64,000 nt of DNA from Camarhynchus parvulus (taxonomy: Eukaryota > Chordata > Aves > Passeriformes > Thraupidae), in assembly GCF_901933205.1 (NCBI RefSeq), contig NC_044578.1, positions 15,037,501-15,101,500 on the forward strand, given 5' to 3'. The position numbers and the translations under genes are program-made. Shown here in pieces: positions 51,262-64,000 of this stretch; the first letter of the stretch is position 1, and each line of letters begins with the position of its first letter. The notes beneath the pieces were generated by a model. The model was not told the DNA's origin and made no database searches. It saw nothing but the letters and a program-made list of their open reading frames with translations.

Positions 51262-54200
51262 CAGCCACCCTGACTGGAAACATATCTATCCACAAGTTAC
51301 ACAACAAGCAATGGCTTCTCCAACTTTTATTCAGTACAGTTTTTAAAAAAAGTCTGCCTTTCCCTTCTAGGTGATTTTTCATATTTTATTTTCTATTCCA
51401 TACTAGCTACGTATAGCATAGATGAGAAAATGCCTGTATCGACACAGAAAATCATTCTGGACAGGAATATTCGAATGTTAATGCATAGTGTATTTATTTT
51501 CAGAGTAGTTGTAGCTTGAGTACTCTGGGCATCTTCAAAAATAAACAGTCACACCTCTAGACTGAAGTCTCACATAATAGTCACCTTCACAGTGTAAGAA
51601 ACAGAACAGAATAACAATATGAGCAACACCTCTTATGATTTGCTCATTGTTGTTTCCATAACTTTGCAAAATATAATTTTTCTTCTTTGGGAAGCTGGCC
51701 CTTTAACAAAGTAGCAGAATTATGGGTTGCGTTATTTACTTCGATGTTTTGAAATTTCAACGTTGACATTTACTCTGACAAAGAGCCAAGGGAGCCAAAG
51801 AGCAGGTGGGACAGGGTAAGAATGTGCTAACAGATGCAAAAGTAAAAGCTCAACTAAGCAAAAAACCCAACACATCATCTAATCAGAGCAGTTCTGAAAA
51901 CTGAGATGCTGAAAGTAAACAACAAAAGATTGGGTATCTGGAAAGAGCTCCTGGAAGAGTAGAAATGTAATAGAAATGCCTCCTTCAAGAAAAGATGGGC
52001 GTAATAGTTACTCCCACAAAGTCCTTTCATAAGGCAGGACTCCTGTCAGGATCATGTTTTCAGATAGGATGAGAGAACAGAAATCAAGTTCTAAGTATGC
52101 AGTGGTATAAATTTGGAAGAAATAAATTATGAAAAACAACATCATTAGATATGAAAGCCATTTGATCTTTTAAAAATCCAAGTCAATAGATATTAAATGC
52201 AATTTGGTGAAGTATTCCCCATAAAGGAAAGAAAGCCTGCAAAATGATAAAATACTGTAGTCTGCTGATCAAGGAAAGATTATTTTAAAAATATATTCTA
52301 TTGAAATCTTTACTGGTAGAAAGAGAGCCTTATTTTTCAGATGGAAAGCAGACAGGCATTCTCCTGTGAATTCAGCAGTCTCCAACCCCATGGATATGGC
52401 TAGGGTATAACAATCTAAATCCATTTTATTTTAGATACGAAACGGGATCACTGTGTTTCTGAGGTGTTGAGGTTTCTACTATCTGAGCCAAACTCAACTT
52501 CATGGATGCTGAAAATTTTTTAAAGGATATTAGACTTCAGAATAGCTGTTATTAAAGGGCTGTTCAGGTGAGCGTTGAGTGAAATTTCATCTGTATGGTA
52601 AAGGTTTAGTCCACACGCAGGGAACAGACACCAACATCCCTACAGGGGGATCACACACTCACTATTTTCTCCATCACTAAGAGTATCACTGGAATTCACA
52701 GCTATTACCATCATTACAACAACTTTCCACACGGTTTTTCTGTTTTGAGCACCATTTAATTATCTGCAGAGTAGACAGGATTTGTGTATTCTAGACAAAA
52801 ATCTATAAATAAAGTCTATATTTTTTTGGTATGGAAAAAAAGAATTTAAAAAAGCACAAAAATTCAACACCAACTGTTCAAAGCTAATAGAGAGAGGAGA
52901 AAAAGCAAATAGTCTACCAAAATGTTAAACAAATTAGGCCAAAATGAGTCACCAGCAAGATCTTCAGATGTGTCAGAACAGCATTTAGCTGTAACAGAGG
53001 GTTAAAATGGCTCTCTGAAGTCTTTCCACACTTCCTGTTTAGTCCAGCCAAAGATACCCATGGTCAAGAATTGAAATTCTTCTCATCTAGAAGGACAAGT
53101 ATCTTCCAATACACTACTGTGTAGCCTCTAGGGAAAGCAATGTTTCAAGCAGGCAACATTCTTTTCTACAACACTCTTCTAAACTACCCAGAAACTTTGT
53201 GAAGGTAAGCTGAAGGAAAATTACTTTATTTATCAACACAGACTCTCCCCTTTCTTTTCCACTCCACCCGCTTCAGCATGCTTTTGCCATTATGGTATAT
53301 TACCTCAGGACTGCTGTTTATCCAAAGTTTCTTCCAGATGTAAGAACTAGGAATATGATGGGTAAGAAACAGGACGAGGGAAAAATCTCAGGTTCATGGT
53401 TTATGTGCATATGCTTTTTTCCCCCTTCCTATTGCCTTCTGCCAAATAAAAATATATTCAGCTTTCTATTGTATTGAAATGTTTCAGGCAGTTCATCAGT
53501 CTATCACAGCTAATACTAGTTTTAGTCATTTAAAAAAAGTGAGTACTTTTTCTCTGGCTCTTTTTATATATACAAATCACTCCTTAAAATTGCCTCAAAA
53601 TTCACTTTCAAGTACTTCAGCTGACATTATCATGACCTAGAGAACTCAGTTCCTGTAGTATATGTAGGTGCTACTACTCTTCTCTTGAAAAGCAAAGACT
53701 GTTTATATTGAGTGTCATTCATTCATTTCATCTTCACCCCCACAGAAGTGCCAAGATTCCACTTTCAAAAGGATCAGACCTTTGACCAGTCTGGTTTACC
53801 CCACAGGTTGAGAAAGGTTCAAAAGAGCAAAAGAGGAAGTCTGACCTACTCTTGTTCTGCGAAACAGACTGGAAATGCAAACTATTAAGAAGCATGGCTT
53901 TACTACTCAGCACACAAAGGGCAATAGTAAAGCATGCAATGAATGAAGTGTTTCCCAGACCCTTGGCTCTTAATCCTGCAACATTGCAAACAATTATGAA
54001 CTACAGATTTTCTTAATTTTTAATTAATAATGATGTCTTAATTTGGGGTACAAATATTCAAGATAGAAAGTGTAAAATCATGAAGCAGAAAAAAGAAACT
54101 ATGTCTTGAATAGTAAACAGAAGGTAAAACAAGGTAATCAGGGTGAAGTTGGAAGCCTGTGGACTGTGGTCATTGGTAGTGAGGTAGTTGGGATTGAGAA

Positions 54201-54945
54201 AGATTGTTGAGGAGAGTAGTGTAAATGGGGTGTTGAATGACTTAACCACTTATTTCCTTGCTCTTTGTTTGTGTTGGCATACAGGAAGTCCAGCAATCCT
54301 AACAAGAAGGTGATAAAATCTGAGTGTGTGGCTGGGTAGACAGAGAAGTAGACTGGTAAAAGCATAACATACATCAGCACAGAGCATAAATAACACTGGC
54401 TAAGAAACTAGAACAGCTTTGTTTCGTACGTCACAAAGTAGAGACAGAAGTACTATGTAACAATACAACACAGAGCTGAATAAAAGTGGAAAAAAAATAA
54501 ACTGAAGATTTCTGTGACTTTAGCTCAAAAGGAAGCAGTAGCACTTGCAAACTTATTTAAATGACATTCAAAATACCTTGTATATCTCTGCATATGAATC
54601 ATTCTGATAGAAAGTAAAGACACGCTGCATAAAAATTTCAGATATGGGGTCTGGCTCAGCCAGTCCAGCTCTCCTACAAGGAGAGCCTGGATACATTCAT
54701 TGCTTTAGGGAATGATTGATGCCAGATCTTTTGAGCTCTAAAGGAACCTAAGAAAAGATGTCATGTTCAAAAAGAGTAAATGACAATATGGAAAACGGGT
54801 AAGCAGACTGTGTTTTATAATAATCCATCTACAACAAACCATCCAAGCACATACAAATCACAGTGAATAGTAACCATTCAGAAAGGCTCCAAGAGTACCC
54901 ACTCCTTGTTCTTGTTTTTTAAGTGGCAAGATACCCAGTGTTTCC

Positions 54946-54968
54946 TCATGACAAGTTCTTTGTCATGA
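54946..54968. repeat. Perfect 9-bp inverted repeat, 5-nt loop
   Basis: TCATGACAA and TTGTCATGA flank GTTCT. Short stem-loop, no assigned role. Confidence 0.8.
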
Positions 54969-56692
54969 TATCCTAAACTAGTACAAGGTAAATTATTTGT
55001 GAGCTTCATCTAAAATTGCAAAGCATATTCCAGTGAATCATACATAGCATTTGCATGGTTCACAAATTGCTGAAAAGAATTACTATGCAATGCTCAGGAA
55101 ACCAAGCTAAGTCTGTGCTGCAGTATCAGCTCTTTGGTTTTCTGCTCAGTTGTGTCTCATTGTAAACTCAGAACACTTACTGCTCTTAATGCTCTAATTG
55201 ATACTCTGCTGGTCTGAAGTGATCAACATCTCAGTGATCTTTGCTCAGTTGTCTGACAAAAAAAAGAGGAAAGGCAAGTATGGCAATGGATAAGTCCAGT
55301 CTTCATTGACTGGAAATGTTTGCAAAAGCAGAAAGAAGAATAGAGTGAAGGTATTCACACTGCCAATGTCTAACAAAGGAGGACAGGCAAATGCCCTATG
55401 TCATCAGTAAATAAGATAGGCTCTTCTTAAGGTTCACTTACAGGAATAAAATTTTCCTCTGTGAACAATTTGGAAATGTGTTGCTTTGTATTTCTCGCCC
55501 TCAGTTCAGTTTTTCATATCTTGTTTCACTTGTTTTTGTTGGGGTTTTTTAAATTTTCCCAACTTGACCTTGCAATTGCAGACCTAAAGAAAAACAACTG
55601 TTAGTTCTTGCTTCCTGTGAATTGGACCACACAGCAGGATCTTCTATTTGTTTAAAAGCAAAGGTCTAAGTTCTGGAAGATGCTGAGTACTCTCAGCTTG
55701 TTAACTTCATAGATCAGAAAATCACTTGACAGCAGTACAGATGCAATTATTTTTTGATTACTTGGTCTGCCGTCTCTCTGTCTCTCTCGGGCAGACTTTT
55801 CCCCTCCTAGACTGTTCTACCCACCTCACTATCTCTGTACAACTTCTTCTTGCTTTTCTCTTCTGAACTATACATGCATATAATGGAACAGCCCCCAGGA
55901 TGGTTAGGAAACAACCCAACCATTACAAATTCCCCCATTTTCTTCACACAGATTCCACAGTCATTATAACCAACAAGCACAAAAGATAGCAAGGTAGTGA
56001 CTAAAAGTGTCCAAAAAACACTTCTAGCCAGGGAAGAAGCCAGGGTGTGGCCAGAAACTGGACATGTCACTGTATCAGTTTTGGTTTTGTCCTGTAGCAC
56101 ACCAGCAGAGCTTCCTCACAAAATGCATACACTAGAAAAAAGCCTTTTTAAAGGCTGGACTTGTATTTCTAAAGCACTGTAAATTTTCATATCACATTTT
56201 AAACTGTAAAATAATTTTTAAAACCTGTATTCTAGTCAAGAATTTACTAATTCAAACTTACCATTGGACAAGTGACATATGAGCTTAATGAAAAAGTGTT
56301 GGCGTAAGAGTTTGGTTAAAGACAGGATTTCAACCGGTACATTTCAAAGACATAATGCAATTATAATTAACCTATCTTTAGATTTGTGCCGCTGAACACA
56401 AATTTTAAAAAGAACTGTGCCAGTCTGCTATAGTAGCTTGTTCCAGACTTCCCTATCTCTGTGATATAGAGTGTATGAATTATATATAATATTAGCCATA
56501 ATCTAAAGGTATAATAGCGACAAAACCAACCCCTCCATACAAGTTGAGAACTGTCTTTCAGCCAGCATACATATTTGTCTACATAAATTAAATGAATACA
56601 GAATACAATTAATGTTTTTTCTTCATCTATCTTCATTTTCTAAGCAACTCAGTTAAATAAAAAAAAGGAGCTTTTTTTTTTCATTGCTGTTA

Positions 56693-56708
56693 GTTTCACA
56701 TGTGAAAC
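56693..56708. repeat. 16-bp perfect palindrome
   Basis: GTTTCACA/TGTGAAAC has no spacer and lies just after a run of T. The centre CACATGTG is an E-box-like core (CANNTG). It is a possible dimeric bHLH site, but this is a motif match only. Confidence 0.75.
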
Positions 56709-58085
56709 AAAGACAGACCAACCTCAAGCCTTTTGATAAATATGATACTGTGGTAACTGCAGCATTCGCTTTGTATCCCATTTCTCCAAGTTCCTGTCAG
56801 CCAGATGTCACTTGCAATGCAAACACCAGAAAAATATGAAATAATAATTTCATACATCATCTATGTGAGCACGAGCCAGTCAAACATTCAATACAAATTC
56901 AAACTGCTACTACACATAAAGCAAATATCATCCAAATAATATTTAGAATGATTGAAAGCCTTTTGATTTGGAAGTGTATTCTCTTAAGCTAAGTGGTCCC
57001 CAAGACCATCCAGAAAATTCAATTGTTTCATTTTAAAATGTTTTCTGCCCAAAATTATATCAAATCCTAATGTCTCAGTAGAAACACATGGGATTGGATT
57101 GCTGACTGGGCGCCCGATGTCAAAGAGGAATCTAATTTTCCAATGGCATTTCCTCATACTGTCTCACCAAAACACAAAATTGATAAAATTTTAATGGATA
57201 ATTTTCAGAGCAGGACATTAGCTATAATGCTGGGAAATAGTGCAGGAGAACACCAAGTAGCATCAGAAAGGCAATGTATCAGAAGAGAGTTTAAATAAAT
57301 ACTAATAAAGCACAAACCTTATATTTTGTATTTTCTCTTGCAACTAGAAACAGAATTCAGAAGGTAAGTTTTGCAATAACAGGCACATCATTCTTCCCTT
57401 CTTTTCCAGAGCATTTTTTACAAGTGATGTCCTTAAAATATGGGTGTGATATATTACTTAAAAGGGCACAGTGTTCATCTTTTACTGGGGTGACACAGTC
57501 ACAGTCAACAGTCCTCTTCTCATTGACATCAATTGTGAAAGTCATATTGACTTCAATGACTACATCACTAACCACTCCATGTAAAAAAATGTTTTTGTTA
57601 AGTAACTCTACAGAAAAAATTGCAATGCTGGAATAAATGAAACATCATCCTTCTGGATCTCCCGATGGGACAAGGTACTGCAAGCACTTAACACCAAAAG
57701 CCATGACAAGATGAAAAGGGCTAAATCCTACTCCTGATGACAAATAAGTTATACTAGGGAGAAAGGTACTAATTAACTGTATTAGGTTATCACTCAGTAA
57801 CAATGTAAAGTATGCATATGGAAATGTGCTATTTTAAATGTGTTCTTCTCTGAATAATTTTCCTTTCAATTAAGCTAGGTCATTAATCATTTAAATTTGA
57901 GACTTATTTAGAAAATACAAGTGGACAGGTAAAAAAAAAACTGAAATAGGATTTTACTAACCTTTGTAATTTATTTTGAATTTATAGTGAAAGTGTAACA
58001 CAGTGGAATATATTTTGAACTAGACTGACTCAGCTTTCCAGCACCCATTTCTTGTCATTTATTAGTTGTTGGGTTTTGAAATCTG

Positions 58086-58100
58086 TATATATATATATAT
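58086..58100. repeat. Short TA microsatellite
   Basis: Seven and a half perfect TA units, flanked by ATCTG and TCAGGG. Confidence 0.9.
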
Positions 58101-60284
58101 TCAGGGTATTCAGGCGAGTATGCTGATAGAGACAGGAGCAGTAGCACTTATGCTTACAAGGCTATTTCTGCTTTCATCAAGAGTTAAGTCTTTAAAAACT
58201 TTCATAAATATCTAAGCAAAACTTGCAGAACTTTAAAAGGACCACAACAAAAGAAAATCACAGTGATTAAAATGGAGGTTTAATTTTCTGGGGGAGAAAA
58301 AGCCTGCCCATGCCACATGCCAAGTCTACCACAGGTTGGTATTTTTCTTCTACAACAAACTGAAAAACATCTCTGAAGTCCTCAGATTGTTTAAAGACTA
58401 GGGGTCGTCATGTAGACAAATATACTTCCATAGCTACAGATTTCATTCAGAAATGCTCACTTTTATTTCACTGCTCAGAGGCCAGAAACATTGTGAAGAA
58501 GAAGAAATTAATATTTTGGTAGAGCTCTTTGTGGTTCACTGCACCTCTCTTCTAGTCAGCCTTGGTAGGACACTTCTCCAGATCTAGCCAATAAGATGCT
58601 TTTGACACAATGCAGAAGTCAGGCTGGAGCTTGCTAAGACATGGCTTCCCCAAGCCCCAGCTCTGAGCTGAGCACAACTAACCCATAATTGCCCATCTCA
58701 TGGGTCAATCAGTGAGTTACACCTTCCCCAATGCTTTTGGCATTTTTGCCACACCAATCTGCCACACTGCCACATCTCTATCCTCCACACCAGTCCACTT
58801 TGCTCCTCCCCTACTCAAAGGAGTTCCCCTTTCTAAAATAGGAGGGAAACAGAAAGCTAAAAAATTGGAAGGTGGTGCTGGAGGCTTCTTTGATGTGTCT
58901 GAGCAGGAGAAACAAGACCTCCCTGGCTCTTTTGTTCATCCTTCCTCCCCCATCTTCTACAAGTAGAAGACAGTCTCCACTCTCTCTGTTAATCAAAGGC
59001 AGCAGAAGAGAGTTCTGCTTGCATTGCATAAACATTCCACTGGGAAGGATATTCAGTGCAGGAAAGAAAGTTTTTCCAGAGAGGACTGAAATTCTCAGAG
59101 GGTTGGCAAGGTGTATTGTCTTGATCAGGCTATTCAAAGTAATGAAACCTAAACAGACTTTTATTAACAAGTCTTTTTACACCTCCTCTGCTCTCAGCAG
59201 CTGAGCTCAGCACTGAAAGACAAACTATAATGCAGTAACTTTGTGAAGATTTCTGTGCCTCTCTCAAATGAAGCATGCACTGGTTACCTAACTGTGCATG
59301 AGTACAGTACAGCACCAGCACCAGCTTCTGCCAAAACTCTACTACTGGAGGAAATTGCAAATTTGACAGATTTGCCATCCTAAAATCATAATGGCCTAAG
59401 AATGAAGAGGAGAGTGAAACAGATAATTCCCTGACCAGATTTGCTCCACATCCTGCCTGATCTGTGCTGATAGTCTTTGGTAGTAGCTCGAGGGCTCAAA
59501 AGAACTCTAATTATCAAATTGACTTATAAGTTGATTTCCAGCTTTGCAAACACCACTGAAATTTTATTTTAACCAGAAAAAAAAAGTAAACTGAAAACAC
59601 ACCACAGCTGCAGATATTTTTGTTTCTAATTTAGAGAAAAACTAAGTCTGAGACTTATAGTTTTACCTGTCTCTTTTTATCCTCAAAAGCATTTCATTTT
59701 TCTCAGTGCCAGCTGAACATCTCTTTTCTGTTTCTTTCCTTTTAAGACTTTGAAGTTTCTTAGTAAGCGGATTAGGTGGGTAACTATCTGTTCAAGACTT
59801 TATGGGATATAGAGTAGTGAACACCAGGTTGGTAGATACTGGAGCAGGTACAGCAGGATTGCTCCAGAGGCTCCTGGCAGTTTGAATAACTGGTACACCT
59901 GTGCAACCTATTCCCATATTTTGACTATTAAAATAACACACCCCCTTGTATAACTTGCTGATGGTTACCTGTATCACACACTTTATAAAATAAAATCTGA
60001 AATTATTACATTAAGTTCTTTACACAATGAAGAAGGAGCCCTGCATGCTGAAATATACTGTGTTGGTTTCCACAAGCTGGATTTACTGATCACCTACAGG
60101 GAGAAGTTATACCATAAATAGCATTTCACAATATTTAAGCTTGAAAACATGCAGCTGGGCATAGGTTGGTTTTAGATGTCTATATTCTCTTTGCTTAAAG
60201 ATTGTTTAGAGATACATTTGCATCTCCAAGACAAAGTACATGTTAATTGCCTCATGTTTGTACTGTACTTTCAGGAAGGAAGGC

Positions 60285-60292
60285 TATATAAG
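60285..60292 (+). promoter_or_regulatory. TATA-box-like sequence (weak)
   Basis: GGCTATATAAGTGC fits the vertebrate TATA consensus, with G/C flanks, in a mixed-composition stretch that also holds an octamer ATTTGCAT at 60216-60223. A polypyrimidine run ending TTTCAG (about 60317-60340) lies downstream. No gene or first exon follows that I can recognise. In AT-rich DNA such matches are common, so this is a candidate only. Confidence 0.15.
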
Positions 60293-60587
60293 TGCTAAGT
60301 GCTATTAGCATCATCCCCTTCTATTTTTCTCTTTCAGCTTTTAAGTGAATATAGTGCTTGTGAAAGTTGTTGGATTGACAGCCCTGGAGACTGAAGTCTA
60401 AAGTGCAGCACACCCACTGAGCCAAACAGAACTAAAATGTACAAAAGCTTCTCACCAAATTTTAAATACATGCTTCATTTAGCTATTGTTCTATGACGGC
60501 ATGTAATACTACCACTGAAAGTTTTACTGCTCCCATTTATTTGTTCTAAACATCAGTTCAGACTCTTCCTTTATTTCCTACTTTTAA

Positions 60588-60746
60588 AAACCATTTCTTG
60601 CTGACGGGCAACACCCCAGAGACTGCTTGCCTGCCTTCAAAATCCCACGTTCCGATGGAATGCTGCTGAAGCGTAACTTCATGCTGCTGCAGTCAGGTAC
60701 AATGGTGCGTCCTGGCATTCACTTTGCACATCACAGAAAAGTACAT
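60588..60746 (+). other. CpG-richer patch with open frame, possible exon or conserved element
   Basis: About 120 bases (60600-60715) hold five CpG dinucleotides and balanced composition, unlike the CpG-poor surroundings. One plus-strand frame is open from after a stop at 60585 to a stop at 60747 (53 codons), and includes DGMLLKRNFMLLQSG. An acceptor-like pyrimidine/CAG precedes 60620, and a donor-like CAG/GTAC follows 60696, which would bound a 77-nt exon (not a multiple of three). I recognise no protein family. A conserved non-coding element or an exon of a non-coding transcript fits equally well. Confidence 0.3.
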
Positions 60747-60749
60747 TAG

Positions 60750-63650
60750 CTAATCTCACACAGTTTTAGCACTGATCACACTAAGTGCTTGTCTGCAGAA
60801 ATGCTACTCTATATTGTAATCTAAATCTGAGGCAAGGAGGCTTCTAATGGAAGATCTGTTCCTCTAGACAGGACTACTAGTGTTAGAAAACTAAGTCAAT
60901 ACTTAAATAACAATTCAATGTTCCCTGAGAAATAGGTCATCTTATTTTTATTTAAACATTGGATTTCCAAGAGTACACCTCTGACCACTGAAAGAGGTTT
61001 GGATTTTTTTTTAATTTACTTTTTTGAAATTCTTTATGTTTATATGTATATACCAAAAGACAAATCCTACCTTCTGAGATGCCTCTCTTCACACAAGCAC
61101 ATTAAGATCACTTGTAAAGCTTTCCCTCGATTTCAGCTAGGGCCACTGCTCTCTCCAGGAGACTGCCATTCCTGTAAACAAGTTCTCTAAATTACACAAA
61201 TGCTTACTGGCTGTTAGTTTCACAGTCTCCTTTTATCCACTGTATGCTTGCCTCCAGGTGGGACCATTTTAAGTGAAGGGACTGATCCTAGTTGAGTTGA
61301 GTGAGCACATAAGATGCAGAACACCTGCAGTGTGTAGAGCTGACACTAACAGCTGCTGCTTCCAATGCTTCCAGATTTCTTCACTTGTCTTGACAGGTTC
61401 CAAAAAGCAAGTTTGGTGCCTGGGTCATCTTCAGTCCTGTGTAACTTCAAGACCCAGCACTTACAGAAAGTAATTCCTTTCCAATTCCAATTACTTTCCA
61501 GTTCGGGAAATTTCTCAGGGCCTCTTGTCAGGGCATGCTAGTCTTTTATGACTTCCAGCCTGCAATGCTGCTCCTTTCTATTTCATCTTGACTTGATGTC
61601 ATTAGTCTTCTTTCACAGAAACCTGAGCATTCTTTTCCTAATTTATCTAGATGGTACCCTGACAGCAGCTTCTTTGATCAAGACTTTGCCATTTATGTCT
61701 CTTCTCCCGTTAATCATTCTCTGAAATGAGACTTGTAGTAAAAAATAATTAAATCAAGTCTGGCTGCCTTCAAATTTCTTGGCTTTCTGAGATTCTGGGT
61801 GCTCACTTAGGCCAGGCCCTTTGGAGACACTGTGCTTTCTCTGGTATATTAAACAAGCCATTTGAGCTATTTTCTTTTACTGGAAGGTCAAAACAGGTTT
61901 TAGCATTGGTGAAACTAAGAGACATTTACAGGATGCAGCTATGACATCCAGACACTTTTTTGTTTGATAGTTCTCCCAAAAAGAATCCACCATTTTCTAT
62001 TTTAAAAAATTACATCTGGAGGCAAAGTAGCCACATGATAATTTTTCTTGTCTTTGCTTCTTGGAAAACAAGAATTCCCTATTATGCAAAATGTCTATGC
62101 TAAACTCCAGATTCCCAGCCGTTCTCTTTCCTTCAAATACTGATTTTCAGTCACTTAATATCTGCAGAGAAAAAAGTAAAAGACTAATGATTTATTCAAA
62201 AGTGATATTTAAAAAAATCTTTATAAAAATGTGGTCTACACCTTATATTTATCTGCCTCATGTCTTGTGAGGTCTGATTCTAAATGAAAATCTCCAGCTT
62301 GTACAGTGCTTCAGGATCTCCTCTCAGCAAGATGGCCCATCTCCTCCTGGTCAGATTTGTTCTCTCTTGCAAGTTGAATTCCAAGTCCAAGGCATCTGTG
62401 GCCTGGTTCCTAAAAGTCTGAAGGGCCAACTATGACCAACATCCTCATTTCTCTGGCCAATGGAAGCTTTATTAAGAGTTCAGCTTATCTGTGAGATGAA
62501 ACTTCCATCAACTGGAGATTATAAAATAAAATGCCTCAGGGGAATAATAAATATCACAATGTTTAGCACCCTCCTCATCACTGAGAAGCACATTTCCTTA
62601 TGACTTTGCTGGCATAAGTATGGATATAAGTATGAGCCTAAACTTACTTAACCAAGAAGTGTTACTGACAACCTCCTTCCAGTTTGACAAAAAATAGGGA
62701 AAAAATGACATGATATTTGATACACAGCCACATTATTCAGTTCAAGGCCAGAAGGTGTTGAGGTTTTACAGTGTTCAATGTATTTTAGGAATCTGTGTAT
62801 GTCTGTGTATATAAAATAATTGTAACACACCATATAGATCTACATAGATACAGAACAAGGCTAAAAACAAACAAGCCAACAAACCAACATTAAGACTTTT
62901 TTGACATCTATGGCAGACCAACATTTTTGCTTAAACCAGAAATGATCCTCTATCTTTGCTGAACACCACTGGTTTTTACAAGAAATAGTCTGATAAAGTC
63001 AAGGCAAATCATCATCTGGTTTCCTGTAGTACAAATGGCTCCATTATAATGCATGTTCTTGCTATTAAGTCTAAAGTATTACAAGACCGAAATGTTCTGT
63101 ATCTCATCTCAAATTTTCAAACAATCCAATATCCAGTCTATGTATAGATATATTCTTGCTGTTTAATCTCTTAAAAATCAATCAATATTAATGTGTCTGC
63201 CTTAAACTTTTAAGGTCATTGTCTCCCTTCTGACATTTTTAACTACATCAACATCACATTATATCATTATAGACTCATGAAGCAACGTACTTTTACATTT
63301 TTGCAAGATAATGCCTCTTTTGTGTTTCAGTTTTTATCATAATATAAATCTTGAAATGTAATTTGCATATCTTTTGTTTAGCGAAGGAGACCCCCATTTA
63401 AGACTCTGTAATTTTAATACATAGACTTAAAAGTGGATGACTTTTTAAAGGAAATGCGCCAAAATACTCCAATTTATTCTTCAACTGAAGCGGCTGCTCC
63501 ATCAGTAAATTAGTAAATTCCCTTAACAATACGCTTGCTAACAATTATGGTCTGCCTTCCTTGGGCTCACTTGACAGTAGGGTTGTCGTCTGTTGAGAAG
63601 ACCATTCATGGATTTAAAGGGCTACTTCTAGATTTGTACTTTAAACATTG
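60750..63650. other. Unique AT-rich DNA, no gene seen
   Basis: Frames are short (69 codons or fewer) and lack familiar motifs. No repeats beyond short A/T runs are seen. Confidence 0.65.
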
Positions 63651-64000
63651 GAAAATACTACTTTGCTCTTCAGCCTTCCCTCTACTTGTCCTGACTTTCC
63701 TGCGCTCTGTTGATCTCCCTTCCCACCCTGCTGAGAGCACCAGCGCACTCCCAGCACTGAACTGCCCCTCTGCACCAGCAGCCACAGCCCAGCAAGGGCG
63801 TTCAGGCACAATCAGTTCCCAGGAAGTCTGGCCCATTTGTAAGGCCCAAGATGCACAAGTAGAGAGGAGGGAGGACACTTAGACAGGAACAGGCAGAAAT
63901 GAACAGGCTCAACCAAGAAATTCAAAAGCAGCCATGAAGGAAACAAAATCAAGACGATGAATGGGAAAGGGATGGTAGGAGCTCTGGCTCTGGATAGATG
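63651..64000. other. GC-richer window end, no gene supported
   Basis: About 63690-63870 is clearly richer in G and C (repeated CAGC, CCCAGC and CACAGCCC words). Frames are open on both strands (plus 63535-63882, 115 codons; minus 63606-63878, 90 codons), as is common in GC-richer DNA where stop codons are rarer. Neither translation resembles a known protein. The stretch is cut by the window edge. Confidence 0.5.

Larger units (their letters stand above)
51262..60587. other. Unique AT-rich DNA, no gene seen
   Basis: No exon, RNA gene or transposon is recognised. The longest frames are 119 codons (58811-59170, minus) and 110 codons (58872-59204, plus). They overlap on opposite strands, so at most one could be real, and neither has a known motif. 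A 97-codon minus frame (55807-56100) contains a hydrophobic stretch but no recognised family. Mixed-composition stretches at about 51690-51790 and 57040-57210 could be conserved non-coding sequence. Confidence 0.65.

Noticed and set aside
58811..59204. Overlapping 119-codon (minus) and 110-codon (plus) open frames
   Set aside because: They are antisense to each other in a locally GC-balanced stretch. Neither shows a known motif, and lengths near 110-120 are expected by chance in 64 kb.

Overview
The window is vertebrate nuclear DNA, most likely from a bird. The main evidence is a decayed CR1 LINE at about 26037-27460. It carries recognisable CR1 reverse-transcriptase protein remnants and ends in the CR1-type 3' tail (CCTATGATTCTGTGAT), and a second CR1 tail lies at 28189-28246. 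No mammalian Alu, L1 or B1-like sequence was noticed. The DNA is AT-rich, repeat-poor and CpG-poor, which fits an avian gene desert or a very long intron. Species and chromosome cannot be read from the sequence.

No host protein-coding gene, rRNA, tRNA, snRNA or CRISPR array could be supported. Open frames are mostly under 120 codons, scattered over both strands and often overlapping each other, which is what AT-rich non-coding DNA gives by chance. Outside CR1, the exception is a 199-codon frame on the minus strand (50662-51261), which is longer than expected but resembles no family I know.

Layout: 1-8900 is AT-rich unique sequence with a 32-bp near-perfect palindrome (6185-6216) and an AT-rich low-complexity tract. 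8901-11830 is less AT-rich and holds a degenerate 21-bp minisatellite. 11831-26036 is unique sequence with a pre-miRNA-like inverted repeat (19078-19130). 26037-28246 is the CR1 zone. 28247-60590 is unique DNA with TA/TG/CA microsatellites (37141, 43307, 50595, 58086), several short perfect inverted repeats, a motif-dense candidate regulatory block (45690-45960) and the 199-codon frame. 60590-60750 is a small CpG-richer patch. The last 350 bases are GC-richer.

No multi-gene system, operon or new defence or biosynthetic cluster is visible. The points most worth checking are the inverted repeats, the long minus-strand frame, the CpG-bearing patch at 60.6 kb and the candidate regulatory blocks. 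Each of these needs cross-species alignment or RNA data, which I could not run.
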